Below, piece by piece: positions 26,241-34,949 of a stretch of DNA of 52,245 bases. The notes under the pieces were generated by a model. The model ran no database searches. It saw nothing but the letters and a program-made list of their open reading frames with translations, and had not been told where the DNA came from. Numbering within the stretch: position 1 is the first letter of the stretch; every line of letters starts with the position of its first letter. Source of the DNA: Saprospiraceae bacterium (lineage in GTDB: Bacteria > Bacteroidota > Bacteroidia > Chitinophagales > Saprospiraceae); assembly GCA_026993525.1 (NCBI GenBank), contig JALWSS010000138.1:1-52245 (forward strand), given 5' to 3'. The position numbers and the translations under genes are program-made.

Positions 26241-26947
26241 CGGAAAAGGTTGTATTTCAGAATGCAGTAAATGGCCTGCACTCCGTCTTTCCAGTTGATT
26301 TTCTTGCCCTCTTCGTAGGTGCGTCCGTAATAGGAAATGCCAACTTCGTAAATCCTGACACCCGGCACCCTGGCCACTTTGGCGGTAACTTCGGGTTCAA
26401 AGCCGAAGCGCTGCTCCTCCAAATCCAGGCCCTGGATGATCTCCCTCCTGAAGAGCTTGTAGCAGGTCTCCATGTCTGTCAGGTTCAGGTTGGTGAAGGC
26501 ATTGGAGACAAAGGTGAGAAACCGGTTGCCGATGGAGTGCCAGAAAAAAAGGATGCGGTGGGGCTTGCCCCCCATGAACCTGCTGCCGTAAACAACGTCA
26601 GCATGGTCTTCCAGAATGGGCTGCAACAAAATGCTGAACTCCCGGGGATCGTACTCGAGGTCGGCATCCTGTACAATCACAAAATCGCCAAGCGCCTCTT
26701 TGATTCCGGTATGGAGTGCTGCTCCTTTCCCTTTGTTGCGCCGGTGCGAGAAGATGCGCAGGTCAAGGCCCGGATTTTCAGCTTTGAATTTTTCGAGTTC
26801 AGTAAGCGTCCCGTCTGCCGAGCAATCGTTCACAACAATGACCTCGCGCTGCATGCCAGCGGGCAGTTGGGCTTCAAAAACCTTGCTGAGAATGGTACGG
26901 ATGGTCCGTTCTTCGTTGTAAGCGGGTATGATGACGGTAAGCTTCAA
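26237..26947 (-). CDS. Family 2 glycosyltransferase (dolichol-phosphate-mannose-synthase-like)
   Basis: 236 residues. GT2 motifs: VIIPAYNEERTI, VIVVNDCSADGT, HRRNKGKGAALHTGI, VIVQDADLEYDPRE, VYGSRFMGG and YYGRTYEEGKKI. No membrane helices follow, so it is of the short DPM1/polyprenyl-phosphate type that moves a sugar from a nucleotide to a lipid carrier. It is first in a two-gene unit with the DUF2064 protein. Confidence 0.92.
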   Translation of the reverse strand: MKLTVIIPAYNEERTIRTILSKVFEAQLPAGMQREVIVVNDCSADGTLTELEKFKAENPGLDLRIFSHRRNKGKGAALHTGIKEALGDFVIVQDADLEYDPREFSILLQPILEDHADVVYGSRFMGGKPHRILFFWHSIGNRFLTFVSNAFTNLNLTDMETCYKLFRREIIQGLDLEEQRFGFEPEVTAKVARVPGVRIYEVGISYYGRTYEEGKKINWKDGVQAIYCILKYNLFR

Positions 26948-27095
26948 GGCCGGTACGTTTCCATGAAAATAATCGCAAAGAAACGAAGCGGTCTTTAATT
27001 GCCGCAGAATTCCCGGAGTCTAAGTTGAAACGGCGACATTTCAGCAGCCCTGTTGAGGGTCCTTCTGTTTCTGTTGCGGCTTTGTATGCTCAAAA

Positions 27096-27214
27096 CGAAG
27101 TGGTTTGGGCGGCGATCCCGATCCCGTCCCGAAATTCTTCGGGATCCGGGATTCGGGACCCAAACTCCCCATCCACACTGGGCGGGAGTGATGAATTATT
27201 CCCAAACCACTTCG
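27096..27214. repeat. 119-bp MITE-like element with 14-bp inverted ends and an inner palindrome
   Basis: CGAAGTGGTTTGGG at 27096-27109 is repeated inverted at 27201-27214. Between them lies a CCCGA/TCGGG palindrome (GTCCCGAA at 27126-27133, TTCGGGAC at 27152-27159). No open frame fits inside. It fills the gap between the divergent glycosyltransferase and rbfA; the rest of that gap (26948-27378) shows nothing else. Confidence 0.7.
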
Positions 27215-27378
27215 AATCGGGTATACAACTGTTCAGGAAAAGCATTGTTCTCAACGCCGGCTAACATTTCAACTGCACGGATGACAAACATCTCCTTCAT
27301 GCCGGCGATATTAGATAAATAACTATCTTTCCCGCCGAAAGAGAACCAGGGAAAAGGCCCTTCTAAAACCCGGCAACC

Positions 27379-27762
27379 ATGGCTACAATCAGACAAAAAC
27401 AAGCCGCAGAAATGATCAGGCGCCATTTTGGCACCATGCTCCAGCAAGAGGGCTCCTACATTTACGGAACTACCCCCTTTGTCACCGTTACCGAAGTACA
27501 GATAACTCCTGATTTTAGCCAGGCCAGGATATACCTCAGTGTTTTCAACACGGAAAACAAGCAGGAGGTCATTCTTCAGATGGAAGACAACTACTACCGG
27601 CTGAAACAATCATTGGCCGCCAGGATTGGCAAGAAGATCCGCAGAATGCCGGAGCTGAAATTTTTCCTGGACGATACGGTTGACGAAATGTACCGGGTGG
27701 AGGAATTGTTGAACAGAATCGGAATGCCGGCAAATAAGGCTTCCGACGGGGAAGAAGAATAG
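27379..27762 (+). CDS. rbfA: 30S ribosome-binding factor A
   Basis: 127 residues. RbfA is a KH-domain protein that assists late 16S rRNA maturation and cold adaptation. The fold is visible as MIRRHFGTMLQQEG, VTVTEVQITPDFSQARIYLSV and the hallmark MPELKFFLDDTVDEMYRVEELL. The acidic tail ends SDGEEE. No ribosomal or infB gene is adjacent, so it stands alone. Confidence 0.95.
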   Translation: MATIRQKQAAEMIRRHFGTMLQQEGSYIYGTTPFVTVTEVQITPDFSQARIYLSVFNTENKQEVILQMEDNYYRLKQSLAARIGKKIRRMPELKFFLDDTVDEMYRVEELLNRIGMPANKASDGEEE

Positions 27763-27828
27763 CTTATGGTCAACATACCCTGAGCAACAGCGGTTAAAAA
27801 AAACAACGGGAATCAATCAGTAATACTC

Positions 27829-28797
27829 ATGCAAAAGCCGATCACGCTTTCCATTTTTCTTATTCTTTTCGTCGCAATATCGTGCAAACAAAAGCCCAAA
27901 GGCGGCCCCATACAAAACACCTGGTGGCAACTGACATCCTACACTGCCAACAACAAAACGATGCACATCAGCCCCGACCGGGCCATCACCCTCCATTTTG
28001 ACGAAGAAAACGCCAACGGCAAAGCCCCGTGCAACAGCTTTTTCGCCAACTACCGCCCCGATGATGTGTATCTGAAATTTACCAACCTGGCCTCAACTGA
28101 ACGCTATTGCGAAGCGCAGGAACTCGAGAACGCTTTTCTCGACCTCCTTCGGCAAACGACCGGTTATTCGGCCGATGAAAAGGAACTGACCTTGCTGTCA
28201 GAAAAAGGTGCGCTACAATTCAGGTCACTGTCAAAGACAGAGATTCAGGGCTTTCTGACAAAAGAAAAGCAGGAACGGCTGTTGGCGCTGTTCGACACCA
28301 TTGCAACAACACCCCCGCTTCATCTCTACCCCATCATCGAAGTTGACAACGCAAATGGCTATCCCTATTCAGGCCAGTTGATTGATACTTCACTTTACGC
28401 CGCTTTTGAAAATACCAGTTCCGACGTTTGGTTCGAATCAGGCGGGCGGGTTTATGCCATCGGAAAATACGAGGACTTCTACCTGTGCAGGATCCCCGGC
28501 AGGTACGTCTCTTCTGACATCGCCCTTTATGTTTTCAGCAACGGCGAACTAAGGCGGGCAGAAACCGTGGCCTGGGCCTGGTGCGATGAGGGTTGGTGCA
28601 ACCAACAGGACGCCTGGCTGCAAGACCTCAACCGGGATGGAAAAACTGACATCATACAGCACTACCAACTCAGAGACAATACCGGCAAAGTGAAAGAAGA
28701 ACGCATGTCCGTGCTGGTGCAAACAGAAGAAGGCATTTTTGAGGAGGATGCAAGCTTCACACCTGACCCGGCGCTGTTTCCGCTTGAACAGCTTTAG
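27829..28797 (+). CDS. META-domain lipoprotein
   Basis: 322 residues with a lipoprotein signal (LSIFLILFVAISC; Cys near 19). An N-terminal META/HslJ domain (about 28-135) reads NTWWQLTSYTANNK, APCNSFFANY and STERYCEAQELENAFLDLL. The second half (150-322) is beta-rich with tryptophan pairs (AWAWCDEGWCNQQDAW) and an FG-GAP-like DLNRDGKTDI stretch. META proteins are envelope proteins linked to stress or drug tolerance; the substrate is unknown. Confidence 0.8.
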   Translation: MQKPITLSIFLILFVAISCKQKPKGGPIQNTWWQLTSYTANNKTMHISPDRAITLHFDEENANGKAPCNSFFANYRPDDVYLKFTNLASTERYCEAQELENAFLDLLRQTTGYSADEKELTLLSEKGALQFRSLSKTEIQGFLTKEKQERLLALFDTIATTPPLHLYPIIEVDNANGYPYSGQLIDTSLYAAFENTSSDVWFESGGRVYAIGKYEDFYLCRIPGRYVSSDIALYVFSNGELRRAETVAWAWCDEGWCNQQDAWLQDLNRDGKTDIIQHYQLRDNTGKVKEERMSVLVQTEEGIFEEDASFTPDPALFPLEQL

Positions 28798-29164
28798 CAT
28801 CAGAACCAACAGGATGGCACTGCATGTACAGCACCCGCCCGCCGGAAACAACTGCTGCCTCCATCCGGTATGATTTATTGTAAAATTAGCCCGTATCGCT
28901 GTGCCAATCAGCCATAGTGCCTTAATTTGGCGCTCAGGAAACGCAGCTGACCAAGGTTGCTGACTACAATTCCAAATGGCTTTCCACCCCCTTGCGGGCT
29001 GCCCTGCCCAATGTTTAGAGGTCATCGTTTCAAACATCCCGTACATATCAAACTGTCTGTGAACAGTTAACAGGAGCAATTTTGTTGCACCTACTGACTG
29101 ACAAAGCTTATTATCCAGACACTAAAATTGCCGTGTGGAGTAGTGCGGCGAAAAACAAAAGTAC
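28798..29164. other. Intergenic region without recognisable features
   Basis: 367 bases between two lipoprotein genes. A minus-strand frame reaches 29079 but runs against the META gene and resembles nothing known. No terminator, repeat or convincing promoter is seen. Confidence 0.5.
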
Positions 29165-30217
29165 ATGCGTCTCAATTTGATCTGCATTGCTATTGTCCTG
29201 ATTACCGGTTGTCAAAAAGGTCCTGTTTCAGTAAGTGGTGTCATGGTGCCACTGGAGTTATTGGAAGCTTCCCGAAACCAGGGAGTTGACTACACCGGCC
29301 TGCTGGCCAAAGCATTGAAAAACGATGAATCAGCCCTCAAAGAGCTCATCGCATTTGAAGAGTTCCGGGATAGTACCGTTTCCAGCCAACACGCCCTGGT
29401 GCTGTTGACCGTGCTGGAACGACTCGGCGATGAATCCTTTGCCCGCCAATTGGAGCAACTGCCGCAAGACTACCGGAAGCAAGCCTGGGAAAAGCTGGAC
29501 GAAGCCCTCTCACAGCAAGGAAAGTCCTTGCGCGATGCAGCACCTGTGACCTGGAAAACCCTCATTCACAAAGGGGAGGTGATGAATTTCCTCGGCTTGT
29601 ACAAAGCCGGCGACCTGCAAGGCACGTTTTTACTGTGTGGACAGGACGATGCACGCTATGTCACCTACGACGAAACCGGGGCTCTCCAGCGCAATTACAT
29701 CCGCATTCTGAGAAACCCCTACCCCGGCCAGAGCATCGTGGCGGAACTCAACGGCTACATGCTGCCCTTTTTCGGCAACTTGTCATTGCCCGACGGATAC
29801 AAAGGCTTCATCGTCATCACGGAAATTGTGAAGATAGAGGCCAAAAATTTCAGAAACACCTGCATTCCCTTTGACTTGTGGGCCCTCGGAAATGAACCGT
29901 TCTGGCAAGCCCAGGTGTCAGAAAATGAAGGGGTGATTGAATTTCACGAGCTGGGTGTAGAAAGAACCTTGAATTTCCCCTTCGTCCCAATGGTCAAAAC
30001 TGACTCCTCCATGGTTTATTCTTCGGTAAATCCCGGCACCGGAGACAACATTGAACTTCAGGTTGTTGAAGCGCCCTGTGGAGACACCATGTCGGAAAAC
30101 AAGTTCCGTTTCAATGTGAAGGTCAAAGTGAACGGAAAAGAATTCCAGGGCTGCGGACTGACCTACGAAGACCTGCACCCTCCGAAAACCGAAGATGAAA
30201 AACCCGGGGAGGGGTAA
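29165..30217 (+). CDS. Lipoprotein with COG3650-type C-terminal domain
   Basis: 350 residues. Lipoprotein signal LNLICIAIVLITGC (Cys 17); a helical region (45-130) of repeated Leu/Glu helices; a beta domain (130-235); and a C-terminal domain (about 240-335) starting ALGNEPFWQAQVSENEGVI and ending CGDTMSENKFRFNVKVKVNGKEFQGCG (two segments of the same motif). That end is the signature of COG3650 putative lipoproteins, often found beside META-domain proteins, as here. Function unknown. Confidence 0.8.
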   Translation: MRLNLICIAIVLITGCQKGPVSVSGVMVPLELLEASRNQGVDYTGLLAKALKNDESALKELIAFEEFRDSTVSSQHALVLLTVLERLGDESFARQLEQLPQDYRKQAWEKLDEALSQQGKSLRDAAPVTWKTLIHKGEVMNFLGLYKAGDLQGTFLLCGQDDARYVTYDETGALQRNYIRILRNPYPGQSIVAELNGYMLPFFGNLSLPDGYKGFIVITEIVKIEAKNFRNTCIPFDLWALGNEPFWQAQVSENEGVIEFHELGVERTLNFPFVPMVKTDSSMVYSSVNPGTGDNIELQVVEAPCGDTMSENKFRFNVKVKVNGKEFQGCGLTYEDLHPPKTEDEKPGEG

Positions 30218-30224
30218 ACAAAAA

Positions 30225-30256
30225 AGGCCTGCCGGAAGCTGTTGGCAGGCCTTTTT
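30225..30256. terminator. Bidirectional terminator between convergent genes
   Basis: AGGCCTGCC (30225-30233) and GGCAGGCCT (30244-30252) pair perfectly around a ten-base loop, with five T after and an A-run before, so it serves the lipoprotein gene and the PD40 gene. Confidence 0.88.
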
Positions 30257-30277
30257 GCTTTGTCACCGCATTCAGGA

Positions 30278-32344
30278 TCAGTTGCGGACTACACTCATTC
30301 GTTTTCCATTTTTGTACTGCACGATGAAGGCATCTGAAAAGTCCTTGTAGGAGCGGATATTTTTCAAATCCCCAACCGCATCGGCAACGGTGGAATACCC
30401 CCCTATCATGACCCTGTAAAGGCCTTTTTCTTCGAAAAATTCCGACTCCAGCGGGCCGTATTTTTTCACTTCGTCAAAACGGGGGTGATCCAGTTTCAAT
30501 TTGGAAAGTGCGATGATCTGAATCTTGTAACCGGTACCTGCATCCTCGCCAGGTGCAGCCATTCCGGCTTCCTCCTCTTTTGGTTTCGCCGGTGATGAAT
30601 CCGTCACAGCCTCTTTTTCTTCTTTCACAACGGGAGGAGCCGGTTCTTTGGTGGGCTGTGTTACCGGCGGGGTGCTGGTTTTGGGTTTCTTCACCACCGG
30701 ATCGGCAGGTTTCTCCTTTGCAGTCACAGGTTCACTGCCACCGATCATTTGCGCCTCATTCATGTAAATGGGGGCGCCAAAGTCGGTATAGATTGCAAAG
30801 TCGTAGGTATCAAACTCATACGTTTGGGTAGCGTATCCTTCCTTGATGGCTTCCAAAAGGTACTTTTTGGACGGTTCCACAGAGAAGTTGTAAGCGCCGT
30901 TTTCAGAAACTTCTTTGGAAATGAATCGCCGCTGTCCGGTGCTCATGATCTCGTACAATGCAATCTCCACATTGCTCAGTTGACTTCCGGTGCGGCGGTT
31001 GTAAACCTCACCTTTGGCAAACCACTGGCGGGTCGGAGTCAGGTATTCAAACTCGAAGATATCTTCGTCGGTGGTGGTCAGTTTTTCCGTTCCGAATTTC
31101 CTGTTGGAAACGAAAAAACCTCCTTTCCCTGTTGAGGTTTTGACGAAGAAAAAGTCATCAGCGGGAGAGTTGATCGGAGTGCCGACATTTTTGGCACGCT
31201 GCCAGTTGGAGCGGGCACCCTTCGACTTCATGATGTCGAAGCCACCGATGCTGACCTGCCCGTTGGAGGCAAAATACAGCACACCTTCCATGGCGTCGTA
31301 GTACGGTGTGATCTCGTCACCACGGGTGTTGATGGTAGTGCCGGCATTGATGGGCAGGGTAAAATCGTTGGCGTTGCTGTTGATTTCGCGGGTGGAATAC
31401 CAGATGTCCATTCCGCCGTTGCCGCCGCTTTTGTTGGAAGCGAAATACAGAATTTCGGTATTGCCATCGTGAACAACCCAGGGATGGGTGGTGCTGACAC
31501 CCGGTTCATTGATGTAATCGGGGAGTTTTTGCGGAGCTGCCCAGGTTTTGCCCACGCGCTGTGTTACATAGATCTGGCAGCGGGTGGTCATGCCACCCCA
31601 GGCTTCTTCATTGTCGCAAATGGTAAAGTAGAATCGCCTGGTATCCGGGGTAAGGGTTCCGTTGCAGAAGTGCATGTCCTCGATGGCAGGAAAATTCTCG
31701 ATAGGGGTGGCTTTGGCCCATTCTCCATTGACTTTCAGGCTGCGGTAGATCTCTGCCCGTTGTCCCATTGTGGAAGAGAAGTAGAGCACTTCTTCGCCGA
31801 ACGGGAACGGCGAGAATTCTGTTTCAGGAGTATTGACATTACTGCCGATGTGATCAACCCGGATGCTGGCATCGTCTCCTTTACTGGCCATTTGAGCTGC
31901 CAGCTCGCAGCCCCGGATCTCATTCTGAACGATGATAGACACCACCCCTTTGTCGTCTCCTTTGTAGTTGCTCAGGAAGTTGACCAACTCGCTGCTTGCC
32001 GCCTCGTACTGGCCGTTTTGTTTCAGCACACGGGCATACTTCAAACCGATCATTGGCCAGGTGGCATTGTCGTCCTTTATGTGCTGCCAGCAGTCGGCGG
32101 CATTGGCGTAATCTCTCACCAGGTAGAAGCTTTCGCCTGCCTTGTAGATGAGTTCCTTCTTTTTGGTCTTCTTTTTCCAGGCTGAACGGAAATGCTCACC
32201 GGCTTCTTCATACTGGGCATTGTTGTAAAGGTTCTCGCCCAGTTTGGCGTGTTTCTTCCAGCTCAATTTGTCCTGGGCCTGCAGGCTGAGTGCCATCATC
32301 AGGCACAGAATTGTGGATACGAAAATGGGATACTTAAAACGCAT
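30278..32344 (-). CDS. Envelope protein: TPR, PD40 beta-propeller, CarboxypepD-like and C-terminal SPOR domains
   Basis: 688 residues. Signal peptide (STILCLMMALSLQAQ); TPR-like helices (30-130; LGENLYNNAQYEEAGEHF); a PD40/WD40-like propeller (about 165-430; EVLYFSSTMG, ILYFASNKSGGNGGMDIW, GVLYFASNGQVSIGGFDIM); a CarboxypepD-like beta domain (about 450-540); a Pro/Lys linker; and a SPOR domain (about 615-685; YKIQIIALSKL, GLYRVMIGGYSTVADA). This is the PorE/OmpA-family plan of T9SS and gliding components, but with SPOR in place of OmpA, so it would hold denuded peptidoglycan strands. Confidence 0.85.
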   Translation of the reverse strand: MRFKYPIFVSTILCLMMALSLQAQDKLSWKKHAKLGENLYNNAQYEEAGEHFRSAWKKKTKKKELIYKAGESFYLVRDYANAADCWQHIKDDNATWPMIGLKYARVLKQNGQYEAASSELVNFLSNYKGDDKGVVSIIVQNEIRGCELAAQMASKGDDASIRVDHIGSNVNTPETEFSPFPFGEEVLYFSSTMGQRAEIYRSLKVNGEWAKATPIENFPAIEDMHFCNGTLTPDTRRFYFTICDNEEAWGGMTTRCQIYVTQRVGKTWAAPQKLPDYINEPGVSTTHPWVVHDGNTEILYFASNKSGGNGGMDIWYSTREINSNANDFTLPINAGTTINTRGDEITPYYDAMEGVLYFASNGQVSIGGFDIMKSKGARSNWQRAKNVGTPINSPADDFFFVKTSTGKGGFFVSNRKFGTEKLTTTDEDIFEFEYLTPTRQWFAKGEVYNRRTGSQLSNVEIALYEIMSTGQRRFISKEVSENGAYNFSVEPSKKYLLEAIKEGYATQTYEFDTYDFAIYTDFGAPIYMNEAQMIGGSEPVTAKEKPADPVVKKPKTSTPPVTQPTKEPAPPVVKEEKEAVTDSSPAKPKEEEAGMAAPGEDAGTGYKIQIIALSKLKLDHPRFDEVKKYGPLESEFFEEKGLYRVMIGGYSTVADAVGDLKNIRSYKDFSDAFIVQYKNGKRMSVVRN

Positions 32345-32372
32345 AGCAATTGGGATTGATGGTTGTTTATGC

Positions 32373-32963
32373 TCACGGAGTTCCGCTGGTAGAAGGTAGT
32401 TGTTTTAAAAGTTGTTCAACCACCCCCGGAAAATAACGGTGCTCCAGCTGTCTTACTTTCTTCGCAATGTCATCAGGTGTATCGCCCAGGTCAAGGGCAC
32501 AGGTGGCCTGAAAAACGATGTCTCCTTCGTCGTAGTGTTCGTTCACATAGTGTATGGTGATGCCGCTGTGGGGCTCTCCGGCCTCACAAACTGCCCGGTG
32601 CACATTCATTCCGTACATGCCCTTGCCTCCGTATTTTGGAAGAAGCGCCGGATGAATGTTGACCATCCTCCGTTCAAAGGCTTTGACCAGATAAGGCGGA
32701 ACCAGCCATAAAAACCCCGCCAACACCACAAAATCAATGCCGTACCTATTAAGTGTATTTAATATATCTCTTTCTTCGTAAAAACTTTGGCGGGTAATGA
32801 TCTCCGTCGGCACATTGAATTTGGCAGCCCGGTCCAGCACTTTTGCTCCGGGTTTACTACAAACAATCAGGCTTACGCAGATTTCCGGATTGTGTTCAAA
32901 ATGTTGCATGATTTTTTCGGCATTGGTGCCGGAACCTGCGGCAAAAATTGCGATGTTCTTCAT
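32373..32963 (-). CDS. purN: Phosphoribosylglycinamide formyltransferase
   Basis: About 196 residues from MKNIAIF (ATG 32961-32963; another ATG 18 bases upstream is possible). It transfers a formyl group from 10-formyl-THF to GAR in purine synthesis. Motifs: IFAAGSGTNAEKI, FVVLAGFLWLVPPYLV, NIHPALLPKYGGKGMYG with catalytic Asn and His, and the catalytic Asp in HYDEGDIVFQ. It is 28 bases upstream of the PD40 gene and might be co-transcribed with it. Confidence 0.96.
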   Translation of the reverse strand: MKNIAIFAAGSGTNAEKIMQHFEHNPEICVSLIVCSKPGAKVLDRAAKFNVPTEIITRQSFYEERDILNTLNRYGIDFVVLAGFLWLVPPYLVKAFERRMVNIHPALLPKYGGKGMYGMNVHRAVCEAGEPHSGITIHYVNEHYDEGDIVFQATCALDLGDTPDDIAKKVRQLEHRYFPGVVEQLLKQLPSTSGTP

Positions 32964-33230
32964 TGTTGTTGTATTGTTCATGACCCGAATTGCTTTGTTT
33001 ACGCAGCAATGTCAGACCAGCTCTTTGGTAACGGTTGTTTTGAAAGTTTTGACAACATCCGGCATCAATACCCCACTGCCGCCATTCTTTGGCAGAAGAA
33101 GTAATTTCTCTTGAGGTACTGCAAATCAACTGTATGTTCAAAATACTGAAGGATGTCTGCATTGTGGTGCTGCCAATGCAATGTTGAACAAATTACAAGC
33201 CTCACTACATGGCAAAAATCAGAGAGTGCC

Positions 33231-33239
33231 TATCTTTGC
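33231..33239 (+). promoter_or_regulatory. Candidate Bacteroidota -7 promoter element upstream of pepA
   Basis: TATCTTTGC matches TAnnTTTG exactly, about 190 bases before the aminopeptidase start in the otherwise featureless gap 32964-33431. No -33 TTTG at standard spacing was found, and nothing else stands out in this gap. Confidence 0.35.
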
Positions 33240-33431
33240 CGACCCTTTTGCTCCAAGGATAAAGGCCACATTCTACATTCTTGCAATAGTTTCATCCCAC
33301 AAACGAACACAAGTTATATCCCTGAACGAAAACGAATCAAAGAACCGCACTTGCAACAATTGGGGTAAACAAAACACTCAGTAAAGTCACAATGAAGGGA
33401 GCTATGTCTATACCTCCAAAACAAAGTGAAA

Positions 33432-34934
33432 ATGGAACTTGAATTACGTCAACAATTTGGCACCTCCACAGGAGTAGTTGTGATACCGGTAGCAAAGCAA
33501 GGGGATTTCAAAGACATCCTCAGCTTCGTTGCCTCAATAACGGGCATCTCAGAGGCATTGATCACAGAAGACTTCAAAGGAGAGCTCAAGGAAACTGCTC
33601 ACTTTTTCTTCCAGGATGCCAACCGTACCAACCGGCTGATCCTTCTGGGGCTTGGTGAAAATCCGGGATTCAAAGAATTTGTTCTTGCCTTCCGAAACCT
33701 TTTTTTCCGGAACGGAGAAAAACTTTCAAAAGGCATCACCCTCGACCTGCAACAATCAACAACCGGGGCGCCTTACCAGTTGCTCGAAGCTGCCGTCAAC
33801 GGCATGGTACTGGGCCCATACGACGCAGGAAAATTCAAGACGGAAAAGAACGGGAAGAAATCCATTGACTGGGAGGCATTCACCCTCGAGGTGATCATTG
33901 CCGGAACCCGTCCCGATAGCTTGGGAGGCGAAGAAAATGAATTAAAGCAAGCCGTTCGCAAAAGCCGGATCATTGCCGAAGCACAATGGCAAATGATGGA
34001 CCTCGTAAATGCCCCCGCCAACAAAAAACCACCGCAACACCTGGCTGCCTGGGCCATCGAATCGGGCAAAAAGTATGGCTATGAGGTAAAAGTTTACGAG
34101 CTGAAAGCGCTCGAAAAAATGGGCATGGAAGCCCTCCTCGCCGTCAACCGGGGTAGCGAACACCCGCCGGTACTCATTGTGATGGAGTACAAACCAAAAG
34201 CCGGTTCCGCAAAAAAGATAGGCCTGGTAGGCAAAGGGGTCACCTTCGATACCGGAGGTTTGTCGCTGAAGCCCTCCGGCAACATGCACCACATGAAGTC
34301 GGACATGGGCGGTGCGGCCGCAGTTTTGGGCACCATGGAAGCCGCTGCCCGGCTCAAACTTCCGGTACATCTGATCGGTGTGGTGCCGTCCACTGAAAAT
34401 TCCGTTGATGCCAACAGTACCAAACCGGGCGATGTGATCGGCTCCTACTCCGGCAAAACCATCGAGGTCATTGACACAGATGCCGAAGGCCGCCTGATAC
34501 TGGCCGATGCGCTGAACTACACCGTTAAAAACTACCAGCCGGATTATCTCCTCGACCTTGCAACGCTGACCGGCTCCTGCATCCGCACCCTGGGCACACA
34601 GGCAGGAGGCCTGTTCAGCAACAACGATGCGCTGGCCAAAACCCTGCTCGACATCGGCATGCAAACCGGGGAACGCCTGTGGCAACTACCCATCTGGGAA
34701 GACTACTTCCAGGAAATGAAATCGGACGTGGCAGACATCAAGAACCTGAGCTCAACACCGGCAGCCGGGGCCATCACCGCCGCAAAATTTCTGGAATACT
34801 TTACAGAAAAACACACCGCCTGGGCACACATGGACATTGCCGGAGTGGCATTTGGAAGTTCTGAATTCACTTCGCAAAAAAGTGCAACCGGCTTTGGCAT
34901 TCGCCTGTTGGTGGAGTTTCTGGAAAAGGTCTGA
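33432..34934 (+). CDS. pepA: Leucyl aminopeptidase (M17 family)
   Basis: About 500 residues. It is a two-metal cytosolic exopeptidase. The catalytic half shows GKGVTFDTGGLSLKPSG (metal Lys and Asp), HHMKSDMGGAAAVLG, the signature DTDAEGRLILADAL, and DLATLTGSCIRTLGTQAGGLFSN. The N-terminal half (1-160) is the usual non-catalytic macro-like domain. I prefer ATG 33432 to the GTG at 33426. Confidence 0.95.
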   Translation: MELELRQQFGTSTGVVVIPVAKQGDFKDILSFVASITGISEALITEDFKGELKETAHFFFQDANRTNRLILLGLGENPGFKEFVLAFRNLFFRNGEKLSKGITLDLQQSTTGAPYQLLEAAVNGMVLGPYDAGKFKTEKNGKKSIDWEAFTLEVIIAGTRPDSLGGEENELKQAVRKSRIIAEAQWQMMDLVNAPANKKPPQHLAAWAIESGKKYGYEVKVYELKALEKMGMEALLAVNRGSEHPPVLIVMEYKPKAGSAKKIGLVGKGVTFDTGGLSLKPSGNMHHMKSDMGGAAAVLGTMEAAARLKLPVHLIGVVPSTENSVDANSTKPGDVIGSYSGKTIEVIDTDAEGRLILADALNYTVKNYQPDYLLDLATLTGSCIRTLGTQAGGLFSNNDALAKTLLDIGMQTGERLWQLPIWEDYFQEMKSDVADIKNLSSTPAAGAITAAKFLEYFTEKHTAWAHMDIAGVAFGSSEFTSQKSATGFGIRLLVEFLEKV

Positions 34935-34949
34935 GCCCAGCCTCCGTTC

